From the NCBI GenBank assembly GCA_023412745.1, contig JAEZBZ010000100.1, positions 1 through 12,719 of the forward strand: a DNA stretch of 12,719 bases, written 5' to 3'. This document shows positions 1 to 7,198 of this stretch, piece after piece. The stretch is from Pseudomonadota bacterium (lineage in GTDB: Bacteria > Pseudomonadota > Alphaproteobacteria > Rhizobiales > Hyphomicrobiaceae). The stretch's first letter is position 1. The number at the start of each line of letters is the position of its first letter. The notes beneath the pieces were generated by a model. That model saw only the letters and a program-made list of their open reading frames with translations. It ran no database searches and had not been told where the DNA came from. Made by a program: the position numbers and the translations under genes.

Positions 1-432
1 GCTCTGCAGGTACAGCGCGAAATCGCGCCGGCCCGCCCTCAGCAGCTCATGCGCGACGCGATGCGTGACCAGTGCGTGGAAGCCCTTGAAATACAGCAAC
101 GGCTCGAGATAGCGACTGCATGCGGGATCACGATCGAACACGGCCGCGAGATCGGCACGAAACGCCTGCCCCATGTCCGGCGTCTGTGCCAGCACATCCT
201 GAAAGATCTGGCCGATCAGCCCGGCATCGACATCCGAATGATTGAGCCGCTGCGCCAGCCGGTGGCACACCGCCTCTTCCAGTCGATCGTGACTGAGCAC
301 AGTGGCGAAAATAAACCCGCCCAACGCGGGCTCGGCCCTGATGGCGTCTTCCGCCTCCCGGCGCACGGCATCCCAGATCGGATCGACCTGGGACAGCTTA
401 CTGGCGCCAGGAAATTGCGATGTCAGTGCCAT
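1..432 (-). CDS. cysE: Serine O-acetyltransferase CysE, N-terminal part (3' end outside window)
   Basis: CysE makes O-acetylserine from serine and acetyl-CoA, the committed cytosolic step of cysteine synthesis. The minus-strand frame stays open from an ATG at 432 to the window edge, giving 144 residues. They match the helical N-terminal domain of CysE: DPIWDAVRREAE near residues 17-28, the conserved PLLYFKGFHALVTHRVAHEL at 111-130, and GRRDFALYLQ at 134-143, just before the point where the left-handed beta-helix catalytic domain (HPAAKIGRG-type hexapeptide repeats) would begin beyond the edge. The start is supported by a Shine-Dalgarno AAGGAG (439-444) six bases upstream. The gene is divergent from the crotonase gene at 643. 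The catalytic domain is not visible, so activity and the feedback-sensitive C-terminus cannot be judged. Family assignment is very secure. Confidence 0.93.
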   Translation of the reverse strand, partial: MALTSQFPGASKLSQVDPIWDAVRREAEDAIRAEPALGGFIFATVLSHDRLEEAVCHRLAQRLNHSDVDAGLIGQIFQDVLAQTPDMGQAFRADLAAVFDRDPACSRYLEPLLYFKGFHALVTHRVAHELLRAGRRDFALYLQS

Positions 433-488
433 GTTATACTCCTTCGGAGCAGTCCGCTTCTTGCCCCGCAGGCTGATCAGGGCAACAG

Positions 489-516
489 CCCTAAACAGCA
501 GCGCTATTCAAGTCAA
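489..516 (-). promoter_or_regulatory. Possible sigma70-like promoter for cysE
   Basis: On the minus strand a TTGACT (511-516) is followed after 16 bases by TTAGGG (489-494), about 57 bases upstream of the cysE ATG. The -35 is good and the -10 is poor, so this is only a candidate. The 433-642 gap between cysE and the crotonase gene holds no other site I can support. Confidence 0.25.
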
Positions 517-642
517 CGCCGCAACCCCTGGTACGAAGCGGGTGATGCGCGAACACGCCTCACCACGCGACGCATTTGCGCAAAGCGAGGCATGTTGAAT
601 AAGAACAGGTGATGACGACGGCCAGCAGAGGCAACCCCTAAG

Positions 643-1443
643 ATGTCGGAACTGCCACGATCAGCCCCCCACCTCAGAGCAGAAACCCGCAACGGGGTCC
701 GCTGGATCATAGCTGATAACCAGCCGCGATTGAACGCCTATACAAAGAGCATGTGGGCAGCGTTGCCGGTCCTAGTTGCTGATGCAGAGGCCGACCCGGA
801 CGTTCGGGTGATCGTGCTGGCCGGCGCTGGCGACAAGGCGTTTTCCGCAGGCGCCGACATTTCCGAATTTGAAACCGGCCGCACCGCCGCCCAGGCCGCG
901 GAATACGACGCCCTCAACCACACCGCCTTCGAGGCCGTCGCGCACGCCGCCAAGCCGACCATCGCCGCCATCCGCGGCTTCTGCATGGGCGGCGGCTTGG
1001 AACTGGCTATCTGCTGCGATCTGCGGCTTGCCGCCGACAACGCCCGGTTGGCCATTCCGGCGGCCAAGCTCGGCATCGGCTACAATCCGCGCTGGATCCG
1101 GCCCTTGCTCGCCGTCGTCAGCCCCGCCCGCGCCAAGGAGCTGCTGTATACCGGCCGTCGCTATGACGCCGGGGAAGCCTTGGCCATAGGCCTGCTCAAC
1201 AGCGTTCACCCGCTCCATCTCCTCAACGACGCCGTGACCACCCTTGCCGATGAGATCGCGGCCAACGCGCCACTCTCGGTTCTGGCCGCGAAACGTGCCA
1301 TAGACGAGTTTGCCAAACGCCCGCAGTCGCCGGACTTCGCCAAACTCGACGCGCTGATCGACGCCTGCTTCAACAGCGAGGACTACATAGAAGGCCGCCG
1401 CGCCTTCATGGAAAAGCGCAAGCCCCGGTTCCGCGGCCGCTGA
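643..1443 (+). CDS. Crotonase-superfamily enzyme (enoyl-CoA hydratase/isomerase family, possibly decarboxylase-like)
   Basis: A 266-residue single-domain crotonase that should act on an acyl-CoA thioester in the cytosol. Visible features are the CoA/oxyanion-hole segment KAFSAGADISEF (65-76) and the second oxyanion-hole segment GFCMGGGLELAICCDL (112-127), whose Glu120 aligns with the first catalytic Glu of enoyl-CoA hydratase. The position of the second catalytic Glu (usual motif QPEIKLG) reads IPAAKLG (138-144), so that Glu is Ala140. It is followed by GIGYNPR (144-150), resembling the GVPYN segment of methylmalonyl-CoA decarboxylase. The C-terminus SEDYIEGRRAFMEKRKPRF also resembles that enzyme but is common in crotonases. 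A classical hydratase is therefore doubtful; decarboxylase, isomerase or another crotonase reaction is possible. Only a weak AGAGG (627-631), 11 bases upstream, supports the start. The gene converges on the alpha/beta hydrolase gene with a 17-base gap. Confidence 0.9.
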   Translation: MSELPRSAPHLRAETRNGVRWIIADNQPRLNAYTKSMWAALPVLVADAEADPDVRVIVLAGAGDKAFSAGADISEFETGRTAAQAAEYDALNHTAFEAVAHAAKPTIAAIRGFCMGGGLELAICCDLRLAADNARLAIPAAKLGIGYNPRWIRPLLAVVSPARAKELLYTGRRYDAGEALAIGLLNSVHPLHLLNDAVTTLADEIAANAPLSVLAAKRAIDEFAKRPQSPDFAKLDALIDACFNSEDYIEGRRAFMEKRKPRFRGR

Positions 1444-1460
1444 GCCGAGCAGGTCGCGCG

Positions 1461-2348
1461 TCAGAACTCGAATTGCTCGGTCAGAAACGCCAGCATCCGC
1501 TGATTGGCGAGATCCGGGCACTCGAAATGCACGAAATGCCCCGCGTCCTCCGCGCACGAAAGCTCGAAGTTAGAAAAATAGTCGCCGAGCCGATCGGTCC
1601 AGGCGAACTGCAGCACCGGATCATGCCGCCCCCACAGAAAGTAGGTTGGCTGCGTGATCACCGGCACCCGGAAGGCACTTCCTTCCGCCAACTGCGCACG
1701 ATAGCGGTTGACGCCGATGTACCAGTCGAAGCCTCCCTGCATGTTGCCGGGGCGCAGGAAGTTGTCGACCCACTCTTCCAGATAGGGAGCAAACGCGTCC
1801 TTCTGATGCGTCCAGTGGGTCAGGAAATAGCCGAAGTACAGCCGCGCAGCCTCTCGGCTCGATCCAACGAGTGCCGCCGCGAAATCCTTCTGGTGAAACT
1901 GCTGATACCAGAGTTCCGGAAAGTTCCGAGACTCGCCCCAACGCTTGCCGATGCCTGGATATCCGCAGTTAAAGAAAAACAGCGCGCTGATCGCTTCGCG
2001 ATGCTCCCGCGCGAACACCTGCGCGACGAACGCGCCGACGTCGTGTGACACGATGGCAAACCGCTTCAGGCCCAGCGCATCCGTGAACTGCTTGAGATCA
2101 TCGGCAAGCATCTGCGGCGCCGTGCCGGCCGGCGAGCGTGGCACCTTTGATACCGTCCGCCCGAAGCCGCGCAAATCCGGCGCGATGACATCGAAGCGTT
2201 CCGCCAGCACCGGCAGGTTACGCATCCATGTGCGGTTGAACTCAGGCCAGCCGTGCAGGAACACGACCGGCAGCCCTTTGCCCGCGCGCACGTAGTTGAT
2301 GCTCAGCTCATGCGTCTCGACGATCTGGCCCGACCAGTCGATATCCAT
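1461..2348 (-). CDS. Alpha/beta hydrolase, epoxide-hydrolase/haloalkane-dehalogenase type
   Basis: A 295-residue alpha/beta-hydrolase fold enzyme without signal peptide. The oxyanion-hole motif HGWPEF (32-37) and the strand/turn APDLRGFGRT (56-65) are typical of epoxide hydrolases. The nucleophile elbow reads SHDVGA (101-106), so the nucleophile is Asp103, as in epoxide hydrolases and dehalogenases, not the Ser of esterases. The acid is probably Asp243 in WGRHDPVL and the base His271 in DAGHFVHFE. The lid region carries WY pairs (147-148 and 209-210) that could supply the epoxide-activating tyrosines; the context GFDWYIGVNRYR resembles the NWYR lid motif. It starts 18 bases after the acuI stop with GGAAAGG ten bases upstream of ATG, so the two are probably one transcript. 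The substrate is unknown; fluoroacetate or haloalkane dehalogenation is an alternative to epoxide opening. Confidence 0.88.
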   Translation of the reverse strand: MDIDWSGQIVETHELSINYVRAGKGLPVVFLHGWPEFNRTWMRNLPVLAERFDVIAPDLRGFGRTVSKVPRSPAGTAPQMLADDLKQFTDALGLKRFAIVSHDVGAFVAQVFAREHREAISALFFFNCGYPGIGKRWGESRNFPELWYQQFHQKDFAAALVGSSREAARLYFGYFLTHWTHQKDAFAPYLEEWVDNFLRPGNMQGGFDWYIGVNRYRAQLAEGSAFRVPVITQPTYFLWGRHDPVLQFAWTDRLGDYFSNFELSCAEDAGHFVHFECPDLANQRMLAFLTEQFEF

Positions 2349-2366
2349 GGCACCAGGCCTTTCCGC

Positions 2367-3350
2367 TTAAGCCACCTCGAGCACAACGCGTCCGCGCACC
2401 TTACCGGCCAGGATCTCCGGCGCCAACGCGATGACTTCTTGCAGCGGCCGGTTCTGGCTCAGTTGATCCAGCAACCCTGTATCGAGATCGCGTGCCAAAC
2501 GATCCCAGGCCTCCAGACGGCGCGGCTTCGGGCACATCACACTATCGATGCCAGCGAGCGTAATACCGCGCAGGATGAACGGGGCGACGCTGGAATTGAG
2601 AGCCATGCCCTGCGCCAGCCCGCAGGCGGCAACCGTGCCGCCATAGCGGGTCATGCTGATTGCGTTGGCCAGCGTATTGCTGCCCGCCACATCGACGACA
2701 CCGGCCCAGCGCTCGCGGCCGAGCGGCTTGGCGGCGCCCGCAAGGCCGGCGCGGTCGATCACTTCGGTTGCACCGAGGCTGCGCAGGAACGTCTCCTCCT
2801 CGCGCCGCCCCGTCGACGCGATGACCTGGTGGCCAAGATTTGACAGTATTGTGACGGCAATGCTCCCGACCCCACCCGCAGCGCCGGTGACCAGAACCGG
2901 CCCGCTGTCCGGCGTCACACCGTGCTGCTCCAGGGCCAGGATCGCCAGCATCGCCGTGTACCCGGCCGTACCGATAGCCATCGCCTGCGCATTGGTGAAA
3001 GCGGCTGGACGCGGGATCAGCCAGTCGCCATTGACCCGCGCATACTGCGCGTAACCACCCAAGTGCGTTTCACCGACACCCCAGCCGTTGAGGACGACAT
3101 TATCCCCAACTTGGAAACTGGCGTGGCTGGAAGCCTCGACGACACCGGCGAAGTCGATGCCCGGGATCATGGGCCATCGGCGCACGACAGGCGCCTTTCC
3201 AGTGATCGCAAGACCATCCTTGTAGTTGATCGTGGAGTGGGTCACCCGCACCAGCACGTCACCGGGCATCAGATCGGCGTCTGACAGATTGGTCCAGGCA
3301 TGATGCAACCCGGCATCGTCCTTGGTCAGTAGCAACGCTTTGAATTGCAT
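2367..3350 (-). CDS. acuI: Acrylyl-CoA reductase-type MDR oxidoreductase (AcuI/YhdH family)
   Basis: An NADPH-dependent, zinc-free medium-chain reductase of the AcuI/YhdH family, whose characterised members reduce acryloyl-CoA to propanoyl-CoA. The chosen start gives 327 residues, the family's usual length. Signature segments, counted from that start: STINYKDGLAITGK (39-52), MIPGIDFAG (61-69), GWGVGETHLGGYAQ (89-102), the nucleotide-binding loop VTGAAGGVGS (154-163), STGR (179-182) which contacts the NADPH phosphate, and YGGTVAACGLA (236-246). These follow the E. coli YhdH sequence closely as I recall it. An in-frame ATG two codons upstream (3356) lies only two bases from the GGAGG, whereas the ATG at 3350 is eight bases away, so 3350 is preferred. 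It is the first gene of a probable two-gene unit with the downstream alpha/beta hydrolase. Annotations as quinone oxidoreductase or alcohol dehydrogenase would reflect the superfamily only. Confidence 0.92.
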   Translation of the reverse strand: MQFKALLLTKDDAGLHHAWTNLSDADLMPGDVLVRVTHSTINYKDGLAITGKAPVVRRWPMIPGIDFAGVVEASSHASFQVGDNVVLNGWGVGETHLGGYAQYARVNGDWLIPRPAAFTNAQAMAIGTAGYTAMLAILALEQHGVTPDSGPVLVTGAAGGVGSIAVTILSNLGHQVIASTGRREEETFLRSLGATEVIDRAGLAGAAKPLGRERWAGVVDVAGSNTLANAISMTRYGGTVAACGLAQGMALNSSVAPFILRGITLAGIDSVMCPKPRRLEAWDRLARDLDTGLLDQLSQNRPLQEVIALAPEILAGKVRGRVVLEVA

Positions 3351-3363
3351 ATTCATTTCCTCC
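3351..3363 (-). promoter_or_regulatory. Ribosome binding site deciding the acuI start
   Basis: On the minus strand GGAGGAA (3357-3363) precedes two in-frame ATGs. The first is two bases from the GGAGG and so too close. The second, at 3350, is eight bases from it, so translation should start with MQFKALLL. Confidence 0.7.
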
Positions 3364-3818
3364 GACGTACGCGAATCACTCCAGCGAGGGACGCCACCGC
3401 GATGCGCTCAGGGCGCACCATGTCGCCCTAATTGCCTTCCACTTGCCATGTTGCCGGAATGTCGCAGCCATTCAAGCGACCTTAAACACGTGAATTGTGT
3501 TTCACATCTGCAATCTATTAACCCTGATCTTGTCCTCATCTCGGTGACAATTGGGCAGACGCAGGCTTACCCCAAGACGCATCTGAACTATATCTCAAGT
3601 TGTTCTTTGCTTTTATTTGCGTGCTTGTTTCGCACCACTGTTGCCGCTCCGCCAATGGAACCAATATAGGGTGCTCAGCGTATATGCGTAACTACGAAAT
3701 ATTGCGATGCAGCAGCGATAATCACTTGTGTTGGAGGAGGCCTATCACTTAGATTCAACCGCAAGCGTAGGTACGTCCTGTGCTGCCAACCGCTGGATAA
3801 CCGGCAAAGGAGGCACCG
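3357..3818. other. AT-richer intergenic region between acuI (-) and the 27-residue peptide gene (+)
   Basis: About 460 bases, visibly lower in GC than the flanking genes. No reading frame here has plausible codon use and a ribosome site. It should hold the divergent promoters of acuI and the small peptide gene. Two short inverted repeats are visible: AGGGCG/CGCCCT (3410-3415 with 3424-3429, eight-base loop), which would lie in the acuI leader, and AAACAC/GTGTTT (3484-3489 with 3497-3502, seven-base spacer), which could be an operator. A weak plus-strand promoter candidate is TTGCCG (3641-3646) with TATAGG (3665-3670), 18-base spacer. None of these is certain. Confidence 0.4.
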
Positions 3819-3902
3819 ATGGAACTCAGAACTCGGCTGAACGTGCTCGCCGCGATCATGTCGTTCGGATTCGTCGCTTCGATTGTGTTCGGGATGATCT
3901 GA
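3819..3902 (+). CDS. 27-residue single-pass membrane peptide, unknown function
   Basis: A short gene encoding 27 residues: a basic N-terminus, MELRTRLN, then a continuous hydrophobic segment (residues 9-27, VLAAIMSF then GFVASIVFGMI) long enough to span the inner membrane once, with the stop directly after it. Positive charges at Arg4 and Arg6 before the helix predict an N-in orientation. The evidence for translation is a perfect anti-16S match AAAGGAGG (3806-3813), five bases before the ATG, plus a strong terminator hairpin 72 bases after the stop. No other frame here is better supported: the competing longer plus-strand frame (3728-3976) has no hydrophobic or family character and starts at a GTG. 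I do not recognise a named family. It could be a structural or regulatory small membrane protein, or a leader peptide, although no gene on the plus strand follows it. Confidence 0.65.
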   Translation: MELRTRLNVLAAIMSFGFVASIVFGMI

Positions 3903-3974
3903 AACGCGTCACCGGGACCCAATCAGGGTCAACACCGACGAAGACACTCTCAAGATCCCAGTGCGATATGAGTT

Positions 3975-4018
3975 GAAACTAAAGAGGCGCGGATTTCACT
4001 CCGCGCCTCTTCAGTTTC
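3975..4018. terminator. Long symmetric hairpin, probable bidirectional terminator
   Basis: A 19-base-pair inverted repeat, 3975-3993 with 4000-4018, with one mismatch (A3981 against C4012) and a six-base TTTCAC loop. The inner 12 pairs, AAGAGGCGCGGA with its complement, are GC-rich and the outer part is A/T-rich, so either strand shows a T-rich 3' arm (TTCAGTTT on plus, TTTAGTTTC on minus). It lies between the plus-strand peptide gene and the 3' end of the minus-strand membrane protein gene at 4045, so it probably ends both transcripts. Confidence 0.85.
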
Positions 4019-4044
4019 CAGGGCTCAGGACTTGAAGTCCGGCC

Positions 4045-4380
4045 TCACTTCTTCAGCGCATATCCGAGTACGGCCAGGCCGAGCGGCCACAGCAGCGGCG
4101 GTGCGCTGATCGGAACCATGGCGTTGACCTTGAAGACGACGATCGCAGCACCGACGAGGCCGCCAATCAGCGCCCACGCCAGCGTCGCCCCGGACGGCGT
4201 GCCGACATCTTTCAGGATTTGCGCGCCGACGACACCAACCAACCAGATGATGATGGCAGCGGCGACGCCCTGCACGAAGAATCCGGCATCACCGCCGACG
4301 GGTACATAGCGCAGCACATGCGGTGTCAGAAACCAGCCGATAGCAAGCTGCAAGAATATCAGGATCAGTTTACCGAGCAT
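4045..4380 (-). CDS. Small four-helix inner-membrane protein, unknown function
   Basis: A 111-residue, very hydrophobic protein with about four predicted membrane helices: roughly residues 4-20 (LILIFLQLAIGWFL), 33-56 (around GVAAAIIIWLVGVVGAQIL), 65-85 (ATLAWALIGGLVGAAIVVF) and 92-108 (around WPLGLAVLGYAL), ending in KK. The ATG at 4380 is chosen because AAGGGGG (4387-4393) lies six bases upstream. A longer frame reaching 4476 would overlap the methionine synthase gene and adds an unconvincing charged N-terminus. It is the last gene before the terminator and starts 79 bases after the metH stop, in the same direction, so read-through from the methionine operon is likely. The spacer has two weak hairpins (4421-4436 and 4395-4415). 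I do not recognise the family; no catalytic or transport motif is visible. Confidence 0.8.
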   Translation of the reverse strand: MLGKLILIFLQLAIGWFLTPHVLRYVPVGGDAGFFVQGVAAAIIIWLVGVVGAQILKDVGTPSGATLAWALIGGLVGAAIVVFKVNAMVPISAPPLLWPLGLAVLGYALKK

Positions 4381-4459
4381 GATGGACCCCCTTCCCCGGT
4401 TTTCACCAAGCCGGGCAGAACGGTCCCCCGTGACCGCTGAATCCGGCGTCCACCTTTTA

Positions 4460-7147
4460 TCACGCGGCTTCCTCATCTGCGACCTTGGGCAGGTAGTTGA
4501 GCACAGGTGCGAGCCAGCGCTCCGCCTCGGTCACGTCCCAGCCCTTGCGGCGGGCGTAGTCCTCGACCTGGTCGCGCTCGACCTTGCCGACCCCGAAGTA
4601 GTGGCTGTCGGGATGGGCGAAGTAGAGCCCGGAGACGGATGATCCCGGCCACATGGCGTAGCTCTCGGTCAGCTCGATACCGGTGGCGCGCACCGCATCC
4701 AGTAGACGAAACAGCGTCGCCTTCTCGGTGTGGTCCGGCTGTGCCGGATAGCCCGGTGCCGGCCGGATGCCACGATACTTCTCCGCAATGAGTTCCTGGT
4801 TGGTCAGCGCCTCATCGGACTCGTAGCCCCAGAACTCCTTGCGCACCCGCTGATGCATCCGCTCGGCAAACGCTTCGGCCAGACGGTCGGCCAGCGCCTT
4901 GACCATGATGCGGTTGTAGTCGTCATGCGCCTTGACGTAGCGCGCGATGGCCTCGTCCTCTCCGATACCCGCCGTCACAGCGAAGCCACCGACGTAGTCG
5001 GCAAGACCTGTGTCCTTCGGCGCGACGAAATCCGACAGCGCGGTATGCGCGCGGTTGCGGCTCGGGTCGCGGGCGATCTGCTGGCGCAGGGTGTGCAGCG
5101 TGGTCAGACGCTGCTTGCGGCTGTCGTCCTCGTACAACTCCAGATCATCGCCGATGGCATTGGCCGGCCAGAATCCGATCACCGCGTTGGCCGTCACCCA
5201 CTTCTCATCGACCATGCGCTCCAGCATCGCCAGCGCATCCGCGTGCAGCTTGCGAGCTTCCGCGCCGACAACGTTGTCGTTCAGGATCGCCGGATACTGG
5301 CCCGCCAGCTCCCAGGTCGAGAAGAACGGCGTCCAGTCGATATACGGGATCAGATCACGCAGGTCGTAGTCGGTGAACACGCGCGTGCCGAGGAACTTCG
5401 GCTTGGGCGGCGTGTAGTTGGCCCAGTCGGCCTTGAAGCTGTTGGCGCGCGCGGCCGCGATGGTGATGCGCTGCTTGCGCGCTTCATTGCGCAGGTGGCC
5501 TTCACGCACCTTCACATACTCGTCGCGCGTATTGGACAGGAACCCGTCGCGTTCGGTGTCGGACAGCAGCCGCGACACCACACCCACCGCACGGCTGGCG
5601 TCGGTCACGTAGATCGCTGAGCCCTTCTTGTAGTTCGGGCTGATCTTGACCGCCGTGTGCACACGGCTCGTCGTGGCGCCGCCGATCAACAGCGGCACCT
5701 TGAAGCCTTCGCGCTCCATCTCGGCGGCGACGAAGCACATCTCATCCAGCGACGGCGTGATCAGGCCAGACAGGCCAATGATGTCAGCCTGTTCCTTCTT
5801 GGCCGCCTCCAGGATCTTGGCGGCAGGCACCATCACGCCGAGGTCAATCACCTCATAGTTGTTACACTGCAGCACGACGCCGACGATGTTCTTACCGATA
5901 TCGTGCACGTCGCCCTTCACGGTCGCCATCACCACCTTGCCGGCGGCAGGACGCAGATCCAGACCCGAGGCCTTCTTCTCGGCTTCGAGATAGGGCTGCA
6001 GGTAGGCCACGGCCTGCTTCATGACACGTGCCGACTTCACCACCTGCGGCAGGAACATCTTGCCCGCGCCGAACAGGTCGCCCACCACGTTCATGCCGGC
6101 CATCAGCGGGCCTTCGATGACGTGCAGCGGCTTTTCCGCCTGCTGGCGGGCTTCTTCCGTGTCGGCCTCGATGAACTCGGTAATGCCATGCACCAGGGCA
6201 TGCGTCAGACGCTCGCCAACAGGAGCATCGCGCCAAGCGGCGTCCTGCACGACCTTCTTGGCGCCATCCCCCTTGAAGCGCGGTGCGGCCTCCAGCAGGC
6301 GATCCGTCGCGTCGGGACGGCGATTGAGAACCACGTCCTCACACAGCTCGCGCAACTCTGCCGGGATGTCGTCATAGACCGCGAGTTGACCGGCGTTGAC
6401 GATGCCCATGTCCATGCCGGCCTGGATGGCATGGTACAGGAACACCGAGTGCATCGCCTCGCGCACCGGCTCGTTGCCGCGGAAGGCGAACGACAGGTTC
6501 GACACGCCTCCGGATACGTGCGTCAGCGGCATCTTCTGGCGGATCTGGCGCGTCGCCTCGATGAAGTCGACACCGTAGTTGTTGTGTTCCTCGATGCCGG
6601 TCGCCACCGCGAAGATATTCGGATCGAAGATGATGTCCTCGGGCGGGAAGCCGACCTCTTCGGTCAAAAGCTTGTAAGCCCGCTCACAGATCGACACCTT
6701 GCGGTCGATCGTGTCCGCCTGCCCGACCTCGTCGAACGCCATCACCACGACCGCCGCGCCATGGCGCAGGATCTTGCGCGCGTGCTCCAGGAACGACTCC
6801 TCGCCCTCCTTGAGACTGATCGAGTTGACGATCGGCTTGCCCTGAACGCACTTCAGGCCAGCCTCGATCACGCTCCACTTCGATGAATCGATCATCACCG
6901 GCACGCGGGCAATCGCGGGCTCGGTGGCGATCATGTTGAGGAACGTGGTCATGGCCCGCTCACTGTCGAGCAGGCCCTCGTCCATATTGACGTCGATGAT
7001 CTGAGCGCCATTCTCGACCTGGCTCAGCGCTACAGCGACCGCCGCCTGATAGTCGTTGGCCTCGATCAGTTTGCGGAACCGGGCTGAACCGGTGACGTTG
7101 GTGCGCTCACCGACGTTGATGAAGGATTGCGCGGCGGAGGATGTCAT
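4460..7147 (-). CDS. metH: Cobalamin-dependent methionine synthase, pterin/B12/activation part (split MetH, second half)
   Basis: 895 residues carrying three of the four MetH modules; the homocysteine-binding module is absent and encoded separately at 7896-8984. Order from the chosen start: pterin (methyl-THF) domain opening with FINVGERTNVTGSARF (9-24) and including IIDVNMDEG (50-58); B12 helical cap (about 290-390) and Rossmann domain with the cobalt-ligating DVHDIG motif (413-418, His415) and GLSGLITPS (458-466); and the C-terminal reactivation domain with the SAM-binding RPAPGYP (795-801). The protein transfers methyl from 5-methyl-THF to Co(I) and on to homocysteine bound by the partner. 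The ATG at 7147 fits the usual N-terminus; a TTG 12 codons upstream (7183) is less likely, though the ribosome site is weak for both. It follows the methyltransferase gene by 51 bases. No truncation is seen apart from the natural split. Confidence 0.96.
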   Translation of the reverse strand: MTSSAAQSFINVGERTNVTGSARFRKLIEANDYQAAVAVALSQVENGAQIIDVNMDEGLLDSERAMTTFLNMIATEPAIARVPVMIDSSKWSVIEAGLKCVQGKPIVNSISLKEGEESFLEHARKILRHGAAVVVMAFDEVGQADTIDRKVSICERAYKLLTEEVGFPPEDIIFDPNIFAVATGIEEHNNYGVDFIEATRQIRQKMPLTHVSGGVSNLSFAFRGNEPVREAMHSVFLYHAIQAGMDMGIVNAGQLAVYDDIPAELRELCEDVVLNRRPDATDRLLEAAPRFKGDGAKKVVQDAAWRDAPVGERLTHALVHGITEFIEADTEEARQQAEKPLHVIEGPLMAGMNVVGDLFGAGKMFLPQVVKSARVMKQAVAYLQPYLEAEKKASGLDLRPAAGKVVMATVKGDVHDIGKNIVGVVLQCNNYEVIDLGVMVPAAKILEAAKKEQADIIGLSGLITPSLDEMCFVAAEMEREGFKVPLLIGGATTSRVHTAVKISPNYKKGSAIYVTDASRAVGVVSRLLSDTERDGFLSNTRDEYVKVREGHLRNEARKQRITIAAARANSFKADWANYTPPKPKFLGTRVFTDYDLRDLIPYIDWTPFFSTWELAGQYPAILNDNVVGAEARKLHADALAMLERMVDEKWVTANAVIGFWPANAIGDDLELYEDDSRKQRLTTLHTLRQQIARDPSRNRAHTALSDFVAPKDTGLADYVGGFAVTAGIGEDEAIARYVKAHDDYNRIMVKALADRLAEAFAERMHQRVRKEFWGYESDEALTNQELIAEKYRGIRPAPGYPAQPDHTEKATLFRLLDAVRATGIELTESYAMWPGSSVSGLYFAHPDSHYFGVGKVERDQVEDYARRKGWDVTEAERWLAPVLNYLPKVADEEAA

Positions 7148-7198
7148 CTCGTCGGATATCCGTGTTGAATAAGCAGTACGCAAACCGGCGCGCCGTGT

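Noticed and set aside
49..612. 187-residue plus-strand frame at the left edge
   Set aside because: It is antisense to the clearly recognisable CysE coding sequence and has no family character.
772..1557. 261-residue minus-strand frame across the crotonase gene
   Set aside because: Gly/Ala/Arg-rich shadow of the crotonase gene, whose motifs are unambiguous on the plus strand.
3322..3669. 115-residue plus-strand frame upstream of the small peptide
   Set aside because: It overlaps the acuI start, lacks a ribosome site and has codon use unlike the neighbouring genes.
3728..3976. 82-residue GTG-start frame overlapping the 27-residue peptide gene
   Set aside because: No domain or hydrophobic pattern; the ribosome-site-like GGAGGAGG lies inside the frame, whereas the short gene has a correctly spaced Shine-Dalgarno.
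4395..4436. Hairpins between metH and the small membrane protein as a terminator
   Set aside because: Stems are only five pairs with long loops and no proper T-tract; at most weak attenuation.
5657..6886. 409-residue plus-strand frame inside metH
   Set aside because: His/Arg/Leu-rich antisense shadow of a highly conserved gene.
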